Assembly: GCA_031253625.1 (NCBI GenBank)
Contig: JAIRVZ010000061.1
Location: 40,865 to 104,864, forward strand
Direction: 5' to 3'
Length of the DNA stretch: 64,000 nucleotides
Source: Dysgonamonadaceae bacterium
GTDB lineage: Bacteria > Bacteroidota > Bacteroidia > Bacteroidales > Azobacteroidaceae
Within the stretch, counting starts at the first letter, position 1; each line of letters begins with the position of its first letter. Below are positions 52,487-61,899 of the stretch, piece by piece. Position numbers and translations under genes: made by a program. Under the pieces are notes generated by a model. That model was not told the origin of the DNA. It was given only the letters and a program-made list of their open reading frames with translations, and did no database searches.

Positions 52487-54196
52487 ATGGAAGATTACAT
52501 TGTTTCGGCGCGAAAATATAGACCTACTACCTTTCAATCGGTAGTGGGGCAAAAGTCTTTGACCACCACGCTTAAAAATGCCATTCGCAACAATAAATTG
52601 GCGCATGCCTATTTGTTTTGTGGGCCAAGAGGTGTTGGAAAAACTACTTGTGCCCGTATTTTTGCCAAAACAATCAACTGTTTTAATCCCACTCCCGAAG
52701 GCGATGCTTGTAATGCCTGCGAATCGTGCGTGGCATTCAATGAACAGCGTTCGTATAATATCCACGAATTAGATGCTGCGTCGAATAACTCTGTCGATGA
52801 TATTCGTTCTCTAATTGAACAAGTTAGGATTCCACCACAAATAGGTAAGTACAAAGTTTATATTATTGATGAGGTTCACATGCTTTCTCAATCTGCTTTC
52901 AATGCTTTCCTGAAAACATTAGAAGAACCTCCACACCATGCGATTTTTGTGTTGGCAACAACCGAAAAACATAAAATTCTCCCAACGATTCTTTCGCGTT
53001 GTCAGATTTATGATTTCAGCCGGATTAGTATCAACGATATGGTTGACCATTTGGAATATGTTGCCCGACAAGAAGGTGTTACTGCCGAAAAAGAGGCACT
53101 TAACGTCATTGCACAGAAAGCCGACGGTGGTATGCGCGATGCCCTCTCTATTTTCGACCAAGTAGTTAGTTTTACCGGAGGAAATATCACATACAAAGCG
53201 GTTATCGAAAACCTGAACGTATTGGATTATGAGTATTATTTCAAAATACTCGACGCCATTCTTCAGGATAAAGTAGGCAACAGTATGCTGATTTTATCTG
53301 AAATCTTGGAAAAAGGTTTCGACGGACAACATATTATTAGCGGATTGGCATCTTTTTTCCGGGATTTACTCGTTGCCAAAGACCCTCAAACGATTGTTCT
53401 GTTTGAAGTTGGCGATGCTGTGAAAGATAAATATTTGAATTTTGCCGCTCGCTGTGATAATAAATTTCTTTATAAAGCGATAGAATTATCTAATACTTGC
53501 GATCTGAATTATCGCGCAAGCCGCAACAAGCGATTGTTAAGCGAACTACTTCTGATACAACTTTGCCAGCTGAATTCTCCCGAAGAAAATGACGAGGAGG
53601 ATAAAAAAAAAACCGTAATTAAGTCGATTGCGGCAGATACAACGGTTTTTGAACAACCGAAAACAACAGTTCCAACACAGCAAACGCCGATTTCTTCTTC
53701 TGCTGTTACTCAAAATCCACAACCTGCGGTTAAAGCAGTGCCCAAAAACGTGATGAGCGTTTCGCTTAAAAATCCTGCCGGGCATCAGGAAGAAAAAAAA
53801 CCGGATGTTGCAAAACAAACTCAATTAGATATAGTTACTCCGTTTTCTCCGCTCGATTTGCATGAGGCATGGAGGAGGTATGCGGAAACTTTGAGTGAAA
53901 AAATACACTTGAAAAATACGATGTTGAATAATTTACCTGCTTTGAAAGAAAATTATCGCATTGAAGTATTGGTGTATAATCCTCAGCAAGAACAAGCATT
54001 GAAAGATGAGATAATTTCTTTGGCAGAGTTTTTAAGAAAAGAACTGAAAAATACTTCTATTATTATAGATGTGTCTATCACAGAAGAAAATACAAAAAAA
54101 TTAGCTTATACCGATAAAGAAAAATTTGAATTGTTGGTTTCTAAAAATGAAAGTTTAAGTTCGTTAGTAAAAGAATTCAAACTTCGGTTGGATTAA
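52487..54196 (+). CDS. dnaX: DNA polymerase III subunit gamma/tau
   Basis: A 569-residue clamp-loader subunit. The Walker A motif is CGPRGVGKTTCARIFAKTI (about residue 45), a zinc module follows (CFNP, CNACESC), Walker B is YIIDEVHMLS, sensor 1 is ATTEKHKILPTILSRC. The C-terminal tau-like region (about 365-569) is low-complexity, then a helical domain. It loads the sliding clamp at the replication fork. I saw no slippery heptamer that would clearly give a short gamma form, though a run of A residues at 53609-53618 in the Lys-rich linker is a candidate. Confidence 0.95.
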   Translation: MEDYIVSARKYRPTTFQSVVGQKSLTTTLKNAIRNNKLAHAYLFCGPRGVGKTTCARIFAKTINCFNPTPEGDACNACESCVAFNEQRSYNIHELDAASNNSVDDIRSLIEQVRIPPQIGKYKVYIIDEVHMLSQSAFNAFLKTLEEPPHHAIFVLATTEKHKILPTILSRCQIYDFSRISINDMVDHLEYVARQEGVTAEKEALNVIAQKADGGMRDALSIFDQVVSFTGGNITYKAVIENLNVLDYEYYFKILDAILQDKVGNSMLILSEILEKGFDGQHIISGLASFFRDLLVAKDPQTIVLFEVGDAVKDKYLNFAARCDNKFLYKAIELSNTCDLNYRASRNKRLLSELLLIQLCQLNSPEENDEEDKKKTVIKSIAADTTVFEQPKTTVPTQQTPISSSAVTQNPQPAVKAVPKNVMSVSLKNPAGHQEEKKPDVAKQTQLDIVTPFSPLDLHEAWRRYAETLSEKIHLKNTMLNNLPALKENYRIEVLVYNPQQEQALKDEIISLAEFLRKELKNTSIIIDVSITEENTKKLAYTDKEKFELLVSKNESLSSLVKEFKLRLD

Positions 54197-54267
54197 ACCC
54201 CTAAATCCTCTAAAGGGGACTTTGGCCTTTGCGCATTCAACAAGTCCCCTTTAGGGGATTTAGGGGT
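54196..54267. repeat. Long intergenic inverted repeat, CCCCTAAATCCCC family (copy 3)
   Basis: Left arm 54196-54222 and right arm 54242-54267 are reverse complements except one C/T change in the left arm (CCTC for CCCC). The loop is shorter (19 nt) than in copies 1 and 2. It starts at the dnaX stop codon and precedes the NlpC/P60 gene. Confidence 0.9.
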
Positions 54268-54274
54268 AAAAAGA

Positions 54275-54823
54275 ATGATTATGAATAAAGTTATTTTACT
54301 GTTTCTGATTATTTCCACAATATCTGTGCTGCCCGCTCATTCTCAATCTGTTGATGAGGCATTAAGGGACTCCGTTATCCGGCATGCACAAATTTACATA
54401 GGAACTCCATACCGCAGAGGGCAGAGTTCGCCTAAAGCTTTCGATTGCTCAGGATTTACAAGCTATATATACCGGCATTTTGGATATGATTTATACCGCA
54501 CGGCTGACGGCCAAAAAAAGAATGCTGTCAAAATTGTTGCAAAAACCGAACTAAAACCGGGAGATTTGGTTTTCTTTAAAGGCCGGAATGCCAAACAAGA
54601 CAGAATCGGACATGTGGGTATGGTGGTCGAGGCTGATAGCATCGGAAATTTCAAATTTATTCATGCCTCTATCAAAGGAGTAACAATTACGGATGGAAAC
54701 AAAGATTATTACAGAACCCGGTTTGTCGCAGCCGGAAGGATTGTTCCCGAACGTATCGAACCGCTTGAACTTTTGCCCGCTGAAGGAGTGAAAGTTCCTG
54801 ACTATATTTTAGATCTGCAATAA
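54275..54823 (+). CDS. NlpC/P60 (C40) peptidoglycan hydrolase
   Basis: A 182-residue protein with a signal peptide (1-22). A second ATG two codons in is an alternative start. The catalytic Cys is in KAFDCSGFTSY (about residue 52), His in DRIGHVGMVVEA (about 108) and a third polar residue in FIHASI (about 127). Such enzymes cut D-Glu-diaminopimelate bonds in murein stems. Its 3' end overlaps the end of the convergent methyltransferase gene by 22 nt. Confidence 0.94.
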   Translation: MIMNKVILLFLIISTISVLPAHSQSVDEALRDSVIRHAQIYIGTPYRRGQSSPKAFDCSGFTSYIYRHFGYDLYRTADGQKKNAVKIVAKTELKPGDLVFFKGRNAKQDRIGHVGMVVEADSIGNFKFIHASIKGVTITDGNKDYYRTRFVAAGRIVPERIEPLELLPAEGVKVPDYILDLQ

Positions 54824-55728
54824 ACGCTTAAAGGTAATTTTTTCCCGGCCTCATCGGATAAAAACAATTCTCCGAAATCAATATTTGAATAGTGTGGAAA
54901 ATAATCTTTTATCAAATTTTCTGCAATCAAAGAAGAAAATCCCATGGAATAAAGATTGAGAATACAGAACGAATTTTGTTTGTCGGATAATGTGCCGCAA
55001 GCCTCCATCAATTCGGCAATATTTTCTTCCAAAATCCATTTTTCGCCTTCGGAACCTCTCCCGTAAGCAGGAGGGTCTAAAATAATTCCTTGATAGATTT
55101 TTCCTCTTTTAGCCTCTCGTTTCACGAATTTCAAAGCATCTTCCAATACCCAACGGATGTCGGTTAATCCGGAGGCCTCCATGTTTTCGCGTGACCAGTT
55201 CAAGACTTGCTTTACGGAATCTACGTGAGTTACATCTGCTCCGGCAGCTTTGGCTGCTAAAGATGCGCCTCCCGTGTAGGCAAAGAGGTTTAGAACTTTA
55301 GCTGTTTTGTCGGGAGGTGTCTCGCTTACGTTCGACATGACGGTGTCGTAAATGAAATCCCAGTTGCTCGCCTGTTCCGGAAAAATACCGACATGCTTGA
55401 ATGCGGTTAATCCCAAGCGGAAACGCAATTTCATATCTTTATACCGGTAATTGATAAACCATTGTTGAAGCATATTCGATTTCAAAATCCATTCTCCACG
55501 CTCGTTTCCTTCACCGGAAATGTTTTTCCCCTTTTCTTTTTTGAAATAAGCATCCGTGCGTTTTTCCCATTCTTTTTCGGGAAAATGCTTGCGCCATACG
55601 GCCTGAGGTTCCGGTCGCCGGAGAACGTATTTTCCAAATCGTTCTAACTTTTCGTAATCTCCCGAATCGATTAATTGATAATCAGCGAAGTTTTGTGGAG
55701 TTAATAATTGCATAAATATAGAGTACAA
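54802..55728 (-). CDS. Class I SAM-dependent (RlmI/RlmK-like) methyltransferase
   Basis: A 308-residue protein (303 residues if the ATG at 55713, MQLLTPQNFADY, is used). The SAM-binding motif I is VLNLFAYTGGASLAAKAAGA (about residue 150), followed by HVDSVKQVLNWSRENM. The catalytic-type motif is GIILDPPAYGRG (about 220). An N-terminal strand-rich region resembles the RlmI family, which methylates C5 of cytosine in 23S rRNA. Specific target not deducible. Confidence 0.88.
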   Translation of the reverse strand: MYSIFMQLLTPQNFADYQLIDSGDYEKLERFGKYVLRRPEPQAVWRKHFPEKEWEKRTDAYFKKEKGKNISGEGNERGEWILKSNMLQQWFINYRYKDMKLRFRLGLTAFKHVGIFPEQASNWDFIYDTVMSNVSETPPDKTAKVLNLFAYTGGASLAAKAAGADVTHVDSVKQVLNWSRENMEASGLTDIRWVLEDALKFVKREAKRGKIYQGIILDPPAYGRGSEGEKWILEENIAELMEACGTLSDKQNSFCILNLYSMGFSSLIAENLIKDYFPHYSNIDFGELFLSDEAGKKLPLSVYCRSKI

Positions 55729-55741
55729 AAAGAAATATTAT

Positions 55742-55749
55742 TACATTTG
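55742..55749 (+). promoter_or_regulatory. -7 element of the M16 protease gene
   Basis: TACATTTG, 33 nt upstream of the ATG at 55783, in the divergent spacer with the methyltransferase gene. Confidence 0.6.
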
Positions 55750-55782
55750 GGGCAAAATTATCAACTTTAATATAAACATCAA

Positions 55783-58692
55783 ATGAAAAAAAGTTTTTTC
55801 TTCAGCATTTTTGCAATTCTAACCATGATAAGTGGCTCATGGAATGTAGCGGCACAAAAATATACTTATGAAAGTGTACCGAATGATCCGCTGAATGCTC
55901 GTATTTACACACTTTCTAACGGTATGAAAGTGTATTTGTCTGTAAACAAAGATCAACCGCGTATACAGGCTTACGTTGTTGTTAAAGTAGGAGGGAAAAA
56001 CGACCCGGCCGAAACAACAGGTTTGGCGCATTATTTCGAGCATTTGATGTTTAAAGGTACTTCGCAGTTTGGAACATCTGATTTTGAGGCCGAAAAACCA
56101 TATCTCGACGAAATCGAACAATTATTTGAAGTGTACAGAGTAAATAGAGACACGCTTCAGCGGAAAGCCATCTATGCACAAATAGACAGTGTTTCGCAAT
56201 TGGCATCCAAAATTGCTATCCCGAATGAATACGACAAGCTGATGTCGAGCATCGGTTCTTCCGGAACAAATGCCTTTACTTCGTATGATGTAACAGCTTA
56301 TACTGAAAATATCCCTTCGAATGAAGTCGAAAACTGGGCGAAAATACAATACGACCGTTTCATTGATCCTGTTATTAGAGGATTTCATACCGAGTTGGAA
56401 ACTGTTTACGAAGAATTCAACATGAGTTTAACTCGCGATGGACGGAGAGTAAATGATACAATTATGGCGGCTTTATTTCCGAGCCATCCGTATGGAATTC
56501 AAACTGTACTCGGAAAAGGTGAGCACCTGAAAAATCCTTCCATTACCAACATCAAAAACTACTTCGACACTTATTATCTTCCCAATAATATAGCTATCTG
56601 TATGGCAGGAGATTTAGACCCTGATGCTACTATGGATATTCTGACCCGTTATTTCGGAAAAATGAAACCTAAACCGGTACCTGCTCTTCAATTTGAACCG
56701 GAACAGGAAATTACACAGCCTATCCGAAAAGAAGTAATCGGGCTGGAGGCTGAAAATGTTAGTATCGCTTTTCGTGGGCCGGCCGCAAATAATCCGGATA
56801 TGCTGAAAATCAGTTTGATTGATTATATGCTGGCCAACGGAAAAGCCGGATTGATTGACTTAAATATTGTTCAAAAACAAAAAGCATTGCGTGCCGGATG
56901 TGGTGTAAACGAATTAGCCGATTACAGTGCTTTTCAATTATACGGTTATCCGAAAGAAGGACAATCTTTAGACGAAGTGCGCGATTTACTCCTTTCTCAA
57001 ATTGAACTAATCAAAAAAGGAGAATTTGACGAGGAACTATTGAGAGGAATTATCAACAACTTTCGTTTAGATAAATATTATCAACAACAAGAACCCAGAT
57101 ATGCCGTATCTATGTTTCTTGACGCATTTATCAGCAATAAGAATTGGAAAGATGTAGTCGATTTGGTTGACAATTTGGAAAAACTGACAAAAAAAGACAT
57201 TGTTGATTTCAGTAATCAATTTTTCAAAGACAATTATGTGGTAGTGTACAAAATCAAAGGTACACCCGATTTGCCTAAAATAGAAAAACCGGCTATCACG
57301 CCTATAGCAGCGAATCGCGACATGGAAAGTGAATTCCTGAAAAAAATAAGATTAACCAAAGTAAAGCCGATTGAACCTGTATTTTTGGATTTTGAAAAAG
57401 ACTTGAAAAAACTTTCGGCAAAAAATCAGGTAGAGGTATTATATATACAAAACAAAACTAACCCATTGTTCTCGCTTTACTACGTTTTTGATATGGGTAA
57501 TAATAACGACAAGGCTTTGGGTACGGCATTCAACTACCTAAACTATTTGGGAACTTCGACCAAAACAGCGGAGGAAATCAAAAGTGAACTTTATCAGCTG
57601 GCGTGCTCATTTGGTGTTTCTGCAACCGAAGACCGGGTGTATGTTTCTGTAAACGGTTTGGGCGATAATTTCGATAAAGCAATGGCATTGTTGGAAGACC
57701 GGTTGGCAGATGTACAGGTTGACCCGAAAACTTACGATAATTTGGTAAATGATATGCTGAAAAGCCGCGCCAATGCAAAGCTGAGCCAAGGGTCGATTTT
57801 CTATATGCTGGCCAACTATGCGCAGTGGGGGCCTAATTCTGCAAGGACAAATATTCTGTCGGAAACCGAACTTAAATCAATGAATCCGGAAGAATTGACC
57901 AACCGAATCAAAGATTTGAAAAATTATCAACATCGGATTATGTATTATGGGCCTTTAACAGAAACACAGCTATTGGATGCCATCAATAAAAATCATGCGA
58001 TGGCCGATCAATTGCAACCGGTTCCTGCTCCTGTAAAATTCACAGAACAACCAACAGATGAAAATGCTGTATTGTTGGCTCATTACGATGCCAAACAAGT
58101 ATATATGCAAATGATTTCCAAAGGAGTTCCTTTCGATAAAAATATCGAATCAATTCGGGAGATGTATAATAATTACTTCGGTAGTGGCATGAGCGGTATT
58201 GTATTTCAAGAAATGCGTGAGGCGCGGGGATTAGCCTATTCTGCTTACGCGAATTATGAACGCCCGGGAAAACCCGATCGTTCGTACTACATGGGTGCAT
58301 TTATTGCAACTCAAAACGATAAAGTAAAAGATGCTGTCGATGCGTTTAATTCCATCATCAACGATATGCCCGAATCGGAGAAAGCTTTTGATATTGCCAA
58401 AGAAAGCATTATGACTAATCTTCGAACGCAGAGGGTTTTGCGCGAAAATATTTTGTGGAATTACCTTGGTTCGCAAGAATTTGGTTATCAAACAGACCAG
58501 CGCATAGAACTTTTTGAGAAAATACCACAAATGAAGCTTGCCGATGTCAAAGCATTTCAAGAAGAATATGTAAAAGGAAAGTCATACAAATATTGTATTT
58601 TGGGCGATACGAATGATTCGAATTTGATGAATGTTCTTCCTTCTTTCGGCAAAGTAGCCAAGTTAACGTTGGAAGAAATATTTGGATATTAA
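55783..58692 (+). CDS. M16-family zinc metalloprotease (insulinase-like)
   Basis: A 969-residue protein with signal peptide (1-24; WNVAAQK). It holds two M16 repeats. The active N-terminal one has the inverted zinc motif HYFEHLMFKGT (about residue 87-91) and the downstream Glu in YEEFNMSLTRDGRR. The C-terminal half (about 530-960) is the inactive partner and contains MREARGLAYSAYANYERPG. A periplasmic peptide-degrading role is usual. Confidence 0.93.
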   Translation: MKKSFFFSIFAILTMISGSWNVAAQKYTYESVPNDPLNARIYTLSNGMKVYLSVNKDQPRIQAYVVVKVGGKNDPAETTGLAHYFEHLMFKGTSQFGTSDFEAEKPYLDEIEQLFEVYRVNRDTLQRKAIYAQIDSVSQLASKIAIPNEYDKLMSSIGSSGTNAFTSYDVTAYTENIPSNEVENWAKIQYDRFIDPVIRGFHTELETVYEEFNMSLTRDGRRVNDTIMAALFPSHPYGIQTVLGKGEHLKNPSITNIKNYFDTYYLPNNIAICMAGDLDPDATMDILTRYFGKMKPKPVPALQFEPEQEITQPIRKEVIGLEAENVSIAFRGPAANNPDMLKISLIDYMLANGKAGLIDLNIVQKQKALRAGCGVNELADYSAFQLYGYPKEGQSLDEVRDLLLSQIELIKKGEFDEELLRGIINNFRLDKYYQQQEPRYAVSMFLDAFISNKNWKDVVDLVDNLEKLTKKDIVDFSNQFFKDNYVVVYKIKGTPDLPKIEKPAITPIAANRDMESEFLKKIRLTKVKPIEPVFLDFEKDLKKLSAKNQVEVLYIQNKTNPLFSLYYVFDMGNNNDKALGTAFNYLNYLGTSTKTAEEIKSELYQLACSFGVSATEDRVYVSVNGLGDNFDKAMALLEDRLADVQVDPKTYDNLVNDMLKSRANAKLSQGSIFYMLANYAQWGPNSARTNILSETELKSMNPEELTNRIKDLKNYQHRIMYYGPLTETQLLDAINKNHAMADQLQPVPAPVKFTEQPTDENAVLLAHYDAKQVYMQMISKGVPFDKNIESIREMYNNYFGSGMSGIVFQEMREARGLAYSAYANYERPGKPDRSYYMGAFIATQNDKVKDAVDAFNSIINDMPESEKAFDIAKESIMTNLRTQRVLRENILWNYLGSQEFGYQTDQRIELFEKIPQMKLADVKAFQEEYVKGKSYKYCILGDTNDSNLMNVLPSFGKVAKLTLEEIFGY

Positions 58693-58752
58693 TTTGACAC
58701 AGAAGGCGTTTCAAAATTGCATTCTTGACTTTTGAATCTAAATGAAAAATTA

Positions 58753-58760
58753 TATCTTTG
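58753..58760 (+). promoter_or_regulatory. -7 element of mntA-hepT
   Basis: TATCTTTG, 23 nt upstream of the ATG at 58784. Confidence 0.65.
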
Positions 58761-58783
58761 TGAGAATATTAAACAACAGAAAT

Positions 58784-59086
58784 ATGTACATTGACTCTTA
58801 CAGAAATATTTTAACGCAATTATGTCTTCAAAATAAGGTAAAATCGTTGTATGCATTCGGTTCTGTTTTGACAAATCGTTTCAACAACGATAGCGATATT
58901 GATATGGTTGTTGATATTGACTCCACAAATCCGTTAGAATATGCTGACAATTATTTTAATCTGAAATTTGCATTACAAGATTTGTTTAATCGTCCTGTTG
59001 ATTTACTTGAAAATAAAGCCATTAGAAACGACTATCTTCGTAGAGAAATTGACAGTTCTAAACAATTAATTTATGCAGGACAATAA
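58784..59086 (+). CDS. mntA: MntA-type nucleotidyltransferase antitoxin
   Basis: A 100-residue minimal nucleotidyltransferase. The ATG at 58784 is preferred: the in-frame ATG at 58742 lies upstream of the -7 element. The catalytic pattern is visible: AFGSVLTNRFNNDSDIDMVV (GSx10DxD type) at about residue 22-42, and a later DLLE. Known: in MntA/HepT systems the nucleotidyltransferase AMPylates the HEPN toxin and so neutralises it. It overlaps hepT by 14 nt. The active-site residues are intact. Confidence 0.9.
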   Translation: MYIDSYRNILTQLCLQNKVKSLYAFGSVLTNRFNNDSDIDMVVDIDSTNPLEYADNYFNLKFALQDLFNRPVDLLENKAIRNDYLRREIDSSKQLIYAGQ

Positions 59087-59414
59087 AGACATAAAGATTT
59101 TCCTGACAGACATTGAACGGTCAATCAGCGAAATATTCGATTTTCTGCCCGAAAAAAGGAATTTTCTTGAATTTCAAAAAGACTTGAAAACTCGCAAGGC
59201 TGTCGAACGGAATATTGAAATTATTGGCGAAGCAATGAGCAGAATTTTGAAAATTAACCCGCAATTTCCCATTGAAGCATTTCGCAAAATTGTTGACACG
59301 CGAAACCGCATCATACATGGTTATGATAGTGTATCTGAAGATGTTTTGTGGTTGATCATTGTTAATTACCTGCCCAATCTTGAAAAGCAAGTAAAAGAAT
59401 TGTTAAAACAATAA
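59073..59414 (+). CDS. hepT: HepT-type HEPN toxin (DUF86)
   Basis: A 113-residue helical protein. The RNase motif Rx4-6H is present as RNRIIHGYD (about residue 83), with the target Tyr just after. The middle has IEIIGEAMSRILK, typical for DUF86. Overlaps mntA by 14 nt, and the next gene follows after 3 nt. Both partners look intact, unlike two other modules in this window. Confidence 0.92.
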   Translation: MQDNKDIKIFLTDIERSISEIFDFLPEKRNFLEFQKDLKTRKAVERNIEIIGEAMSRILKINPQFPIEAFRKIVDTRNRIIHGYDSVSEDVLWLIIVNYLPNLEKQVKELLKQ

Positions 59415-59417
59415 TCA

Positions 59418-60347
59418 ATGGCCGGTATGGTAAAAGGACTTTTTAAAAATTCCTCTGCTTTTGTTCAAATATTACTTTTGTTTTTATTTGTGATACTTGG
59501 AGTGCTTTTCGGAGAATCTCTGCATCGTGGATTTTTATTTCTCCAAAACGGATTTTCTATGGAAGGAGTGAATGAATCGATGTTGAACATGCAAGGAAAT
59601 GCGCAATTGCTTCGCCAATCGTTCTTTTTTCAGGCCTTATGTGGATTTTTTCTTCCCGCATTGATTTTATCGTGGCTTTTTAGTGATGATGTTCGCCATT
59701 ATTTGCATACGGAGCAGGGTTTCTCGGGTAGCGTAATGATGCTTACCGTATTGGGTATTATATTTTTAATACCGTTTCAGAATGCCGTTATTTATTGGAC
59801 GCAGCAAATACCTCTTCCCGAATCGTTGAAAGCCGTTGAGGTCAAAATTACTCAATGGGAAGAGCAGGCTCAACAAATGGTTGGACTGGTGCTTACGACC
59901 GATAAATATTTGACATTTCTGACTAATTTGTTGATAGTCGCTGTCTTTACGGCCGTTGGAGAAGAATTTTTATTTCGTGGAGTTTTGCTAAATATCTTCA
60001 AGAAAGTATTCAAAAATCCGCACGTTGCTATTTGGACAGTCGGAATTATTTTCAGTTTTGTGCACTTCCAGTTTTACGGTTTTTTTGCGCGAGCAATTTT
60101 AGGGGCGTATTTGGGTTATTTGCTTTATTACAGTAAGAGTATTTGGATTCCGGTGTTAGCCCATTTTACCCAAAATGCAATAGGTGTTATCGGTTTCTAC
60201 AGCGTCAAAGACCCTGAAATGCTAAAGAAAATAGATTTGGTGGGAGTTGGTTCAACTTCGTGGGTTGCCGTATTGTCGTTGGCACTGTTTACAATAACTT
60301 TTACGCTGCTGATCAAGAAATGTAAATCACAGGACTTTCCTTCGTAA
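59418..60347 (+). CDS. CPBP-family intramembrane metalloprotease
   Basis: A 309-residue membrane protein with about eight helices. The Abi/CPBP motifs are visible: EEFLFRG (about residue 182; EExxxR type), [13 protein letters not shown] (about 215; HxxF) and a late HFTQNAIG (about 250). The family includes CAAX-prenyl proteases and immunity-associated proteins; substrate unknown. It is 3 nt after hepT, probably by co-transcription, and its 3' end overlaps the end of convergent lptB by 21 nt. Confidence 0.9.
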   Translation: MAGMVKGLFKNSSAFVQILLLFLFVILGVLFGESLHRGFLFLQNGFSMEGVNESMLNMQGNAQLLRQSFFFQALCGFFLPALILSWLFSDDVRHYLHTEQGFSGSVMMLTVLGIIFLIPFQNAVIYWTQQIPLPESLKAVEVKITQWEEQAQQMVGLVLTTDKYLTFLTNLLIVAVFTAVGEEFLFRGVLLNIFKKVFKNPHVAIWTVGIIFSFVHFQFYGFFARAILGAYLGYLLYYSKSIWIPVLAHFTQNAIGVIGFYSVKDPEMLKKIDLVGVGSTSWVAVLSLALFTITFTLLIKKCKSQDFPS

Positions 60348-61070
60348 TTCGAAGTCGCGTCCCAGATATTTTTCTCTTACGATAGGGTTGGCAGCCAATT
60401 CTTCCGCAACGCCTTGAAACAACACTTTTCCTTCAAAAAGAAGGTAGGCGCGGTCGGTGATGCTGAGTGTTTCGTGCACGTTGTGGTCGGTAATCAGGAT
60501 GCCGATGTTTTTGTGTTTCAGTTTTCCTACTATTTGTTGAATATCTTGTACGGCTATTGGGTCGACTCCGGCAAAAGGCTCGTCCAACATGATGAATTTA
60601 GGGTCGATAGCCAAACAACGGGCGATTTCAGCGCGACGACGTTCGCCTCCCGAAAGTTGATCTCCGAGGTTTTTCCTTACTTTTTGCAAACCGAATTCGG
60701 CAATCAGATTTTCCAATTTTTCCTTTTGATAATCAAGCGGTTTGTTGGTCATTTCCAACACCGAACGGATATTGTCTTCAACCGACATTTTACGGAAAAT
60801 AGAAGCTTCTTGCGCCAAATAACCGATTCCATGTTGTGCCCGCTTATAAACAGGAAACTTGGTGATTTCTATATCATCTAAAAAAATCTTTCCCTCGTTG
60901 GGAGTAACAAGTCCTACGGTCATGTAAAAGGTCGTGGTCTTCCCGGCTCCGTTGGGGCCTAATAAACCCACAATTTCTCCTTGCTTTACATCAATAGATA
61001 CATGATTTACTACCGTTCTGTTTCTATATTTTTTTATCAAATCTTCTGTACGAAGAACCATTTGTTCCAT
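60327..61070 (-). CDS. lptB: LPS export ABC transporter ATP-binding protein
   Basis: A 247-residue ATPase. Walker A is [16 protein letters not shown] (about residue 34), Q-loop at [11 protein letters not shown], signature [16 protein letters not shown] (about 140), Walker [14 protein letters not shown]. The terminus ([13 protein letters not shown]) is the LptB-type end. It powers LPS extraction with LptFG, not encoded nearby. An upstream TACTTTTG lies in a divergent spacer. Confidence 0.95.
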   Translation of the reverse strand: MEQMVLRTEDLIKKYRNRTVVNHVSIDVKQGEIVGLLGPNGAGKTTTFYMTVGLVTPNEGKIFLDDIEITKFPVYKRAQHGIGYLAQEASIFRKMSVEDNIRSVLEMTNKPLDYQKEKLENLIAEFGLQKVRKNLGDQLSGGERRRAEIARCLAIDPKFIMLDEPFAGVDPIAVQDIQQIVGKLKHKNIGILITDHNVHETLSITDRAYLLFEGKVLFQGVAEELAANPIVREKYLGRDFELRRKVL

Positions 61071-61095
61071 AACTTGTTTCCTCTCGCTGATTTTT

Positions 61096-61127
61096 TTGAC
61101 AAAAGTAGCAAAAAAACATTACATTTG
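61096..61127. promoter_or_regulatory. Divergent promoters of lptB and the MlaE-type gene
   Basis: On the plus strand TTTG 61096-61099, 20-nt spacer, TACATTTG 61120-61127. On the minus strand TACTTTTG 61107-61100 drives lptB. The two overlap. A 20-nt stretch (61098-61117) is identical to that upstream of aroB. Confidence 0.75.
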
Positions 61128-61155
61128 CAGTCTGAAAAATCTTCAATAAATTAAA

Positions 61156-61899
61156 ATGAAAGCATTACAGAATTTTGGAGAATACACGTTGCTTATTTTT
61201 CGTGCGATTGCCATTCCCGAAAGATGGAGTGAATTCTTCAAACAAACGGGTAAAGAAATATATAAACTGGGGGTTGACTCGGTATGGATTGTAATTTTTA
61301 TCTCTGTTTTCATAGGTGCCGTTATTACCATGCAAATTTCTCTCAACGTCAACACTCCGTTGGTGCCTCAATTTACGTTCGGCTATGTTACGCGGGAAAT
61401 AATTTTGTTGGAATTCTCGTCTACAATCATGTGTCTGATACTTGCGGGAAAGGTAGGCTCAAATATCGCCTCCGAAATAGGAACCATGAGGGTTACCGAA
61501 CAAATCGATGCTTTGGATATTATGGGAATTAATTCGGCTAACTATCTGATTATGCCTAAAATGGTAGCATTTATGGTGTTTATTCCGGTGTTGTCAATTC
61601 TCAGTATGTTTTTTGGTATTATCGGAGGATACCTTGTCGGATTTATATCATCTGACATTATTACGATTGCTAATTATGAACTTGGTTTAAGATATTGGTT
61701 TTATCCTTATACCATCGTTTACTCCATTATCAAATCGGTTGTATTTGCTTTTATAATTTCTTCGATTGCTGCTTATTTCGGATATAATGTCAAAGGAGGA
61801 GCTTTGCAGGTGGGGAAAGCAAGTACTAATTCGGTTGTAATGAGTAGTGTGATGATTTTGACATTCGACTTGATTTTAACGCAATTGCTTTTAACATAA
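61156..61899 (+). CDS. mlaE: MlaE-type lipid ABC transporter permease
   Basis: A 247-residue MlaE/YrbE family permease. Starts with an amphipathic N-terminus (LQNFGEYTLLIFRAIAIPER), then helices at about 45-70, 85-110, 145-170, 190-215 and 225-245. The family motif GSNIASEIGTMRVTEQIDAL (about 100) is clear. Moves phospholipids between membranes. Its stop overlaps the start of the ATPase gene by 1 nt (TAATG). Confidence 0.93.
   Translation: MKALQNFGEYTLLIFRAIAIPERWSEFFKQTGKEIYKLGVDSVWIVIFISVFIGAVITMQISLNVNTPLVPQFTFGYVTREIILLEFSSTIMCLILAGKVGSNIASEIGTMRVTEQIDALDIMGINSANYLIMPKMVAFMVFIPVLSILSMFFGIIGGYLVGFISSDIITIANYELGLRYWFYPYTIVYSIIKSVVFAFIISSIAAYFGYNVKGGALQVGKASTNSVVMSSVMILTFDLILTQLLLT

Noticed and set aside
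53609..53618. Programmed frameshift producing a gamma form of DnaX
   Set aside because: There is an A-run in the Lys-rich linker, but no clear slippery heptamer plus stem and Shine-Dalgarno signal could be identified by eye.
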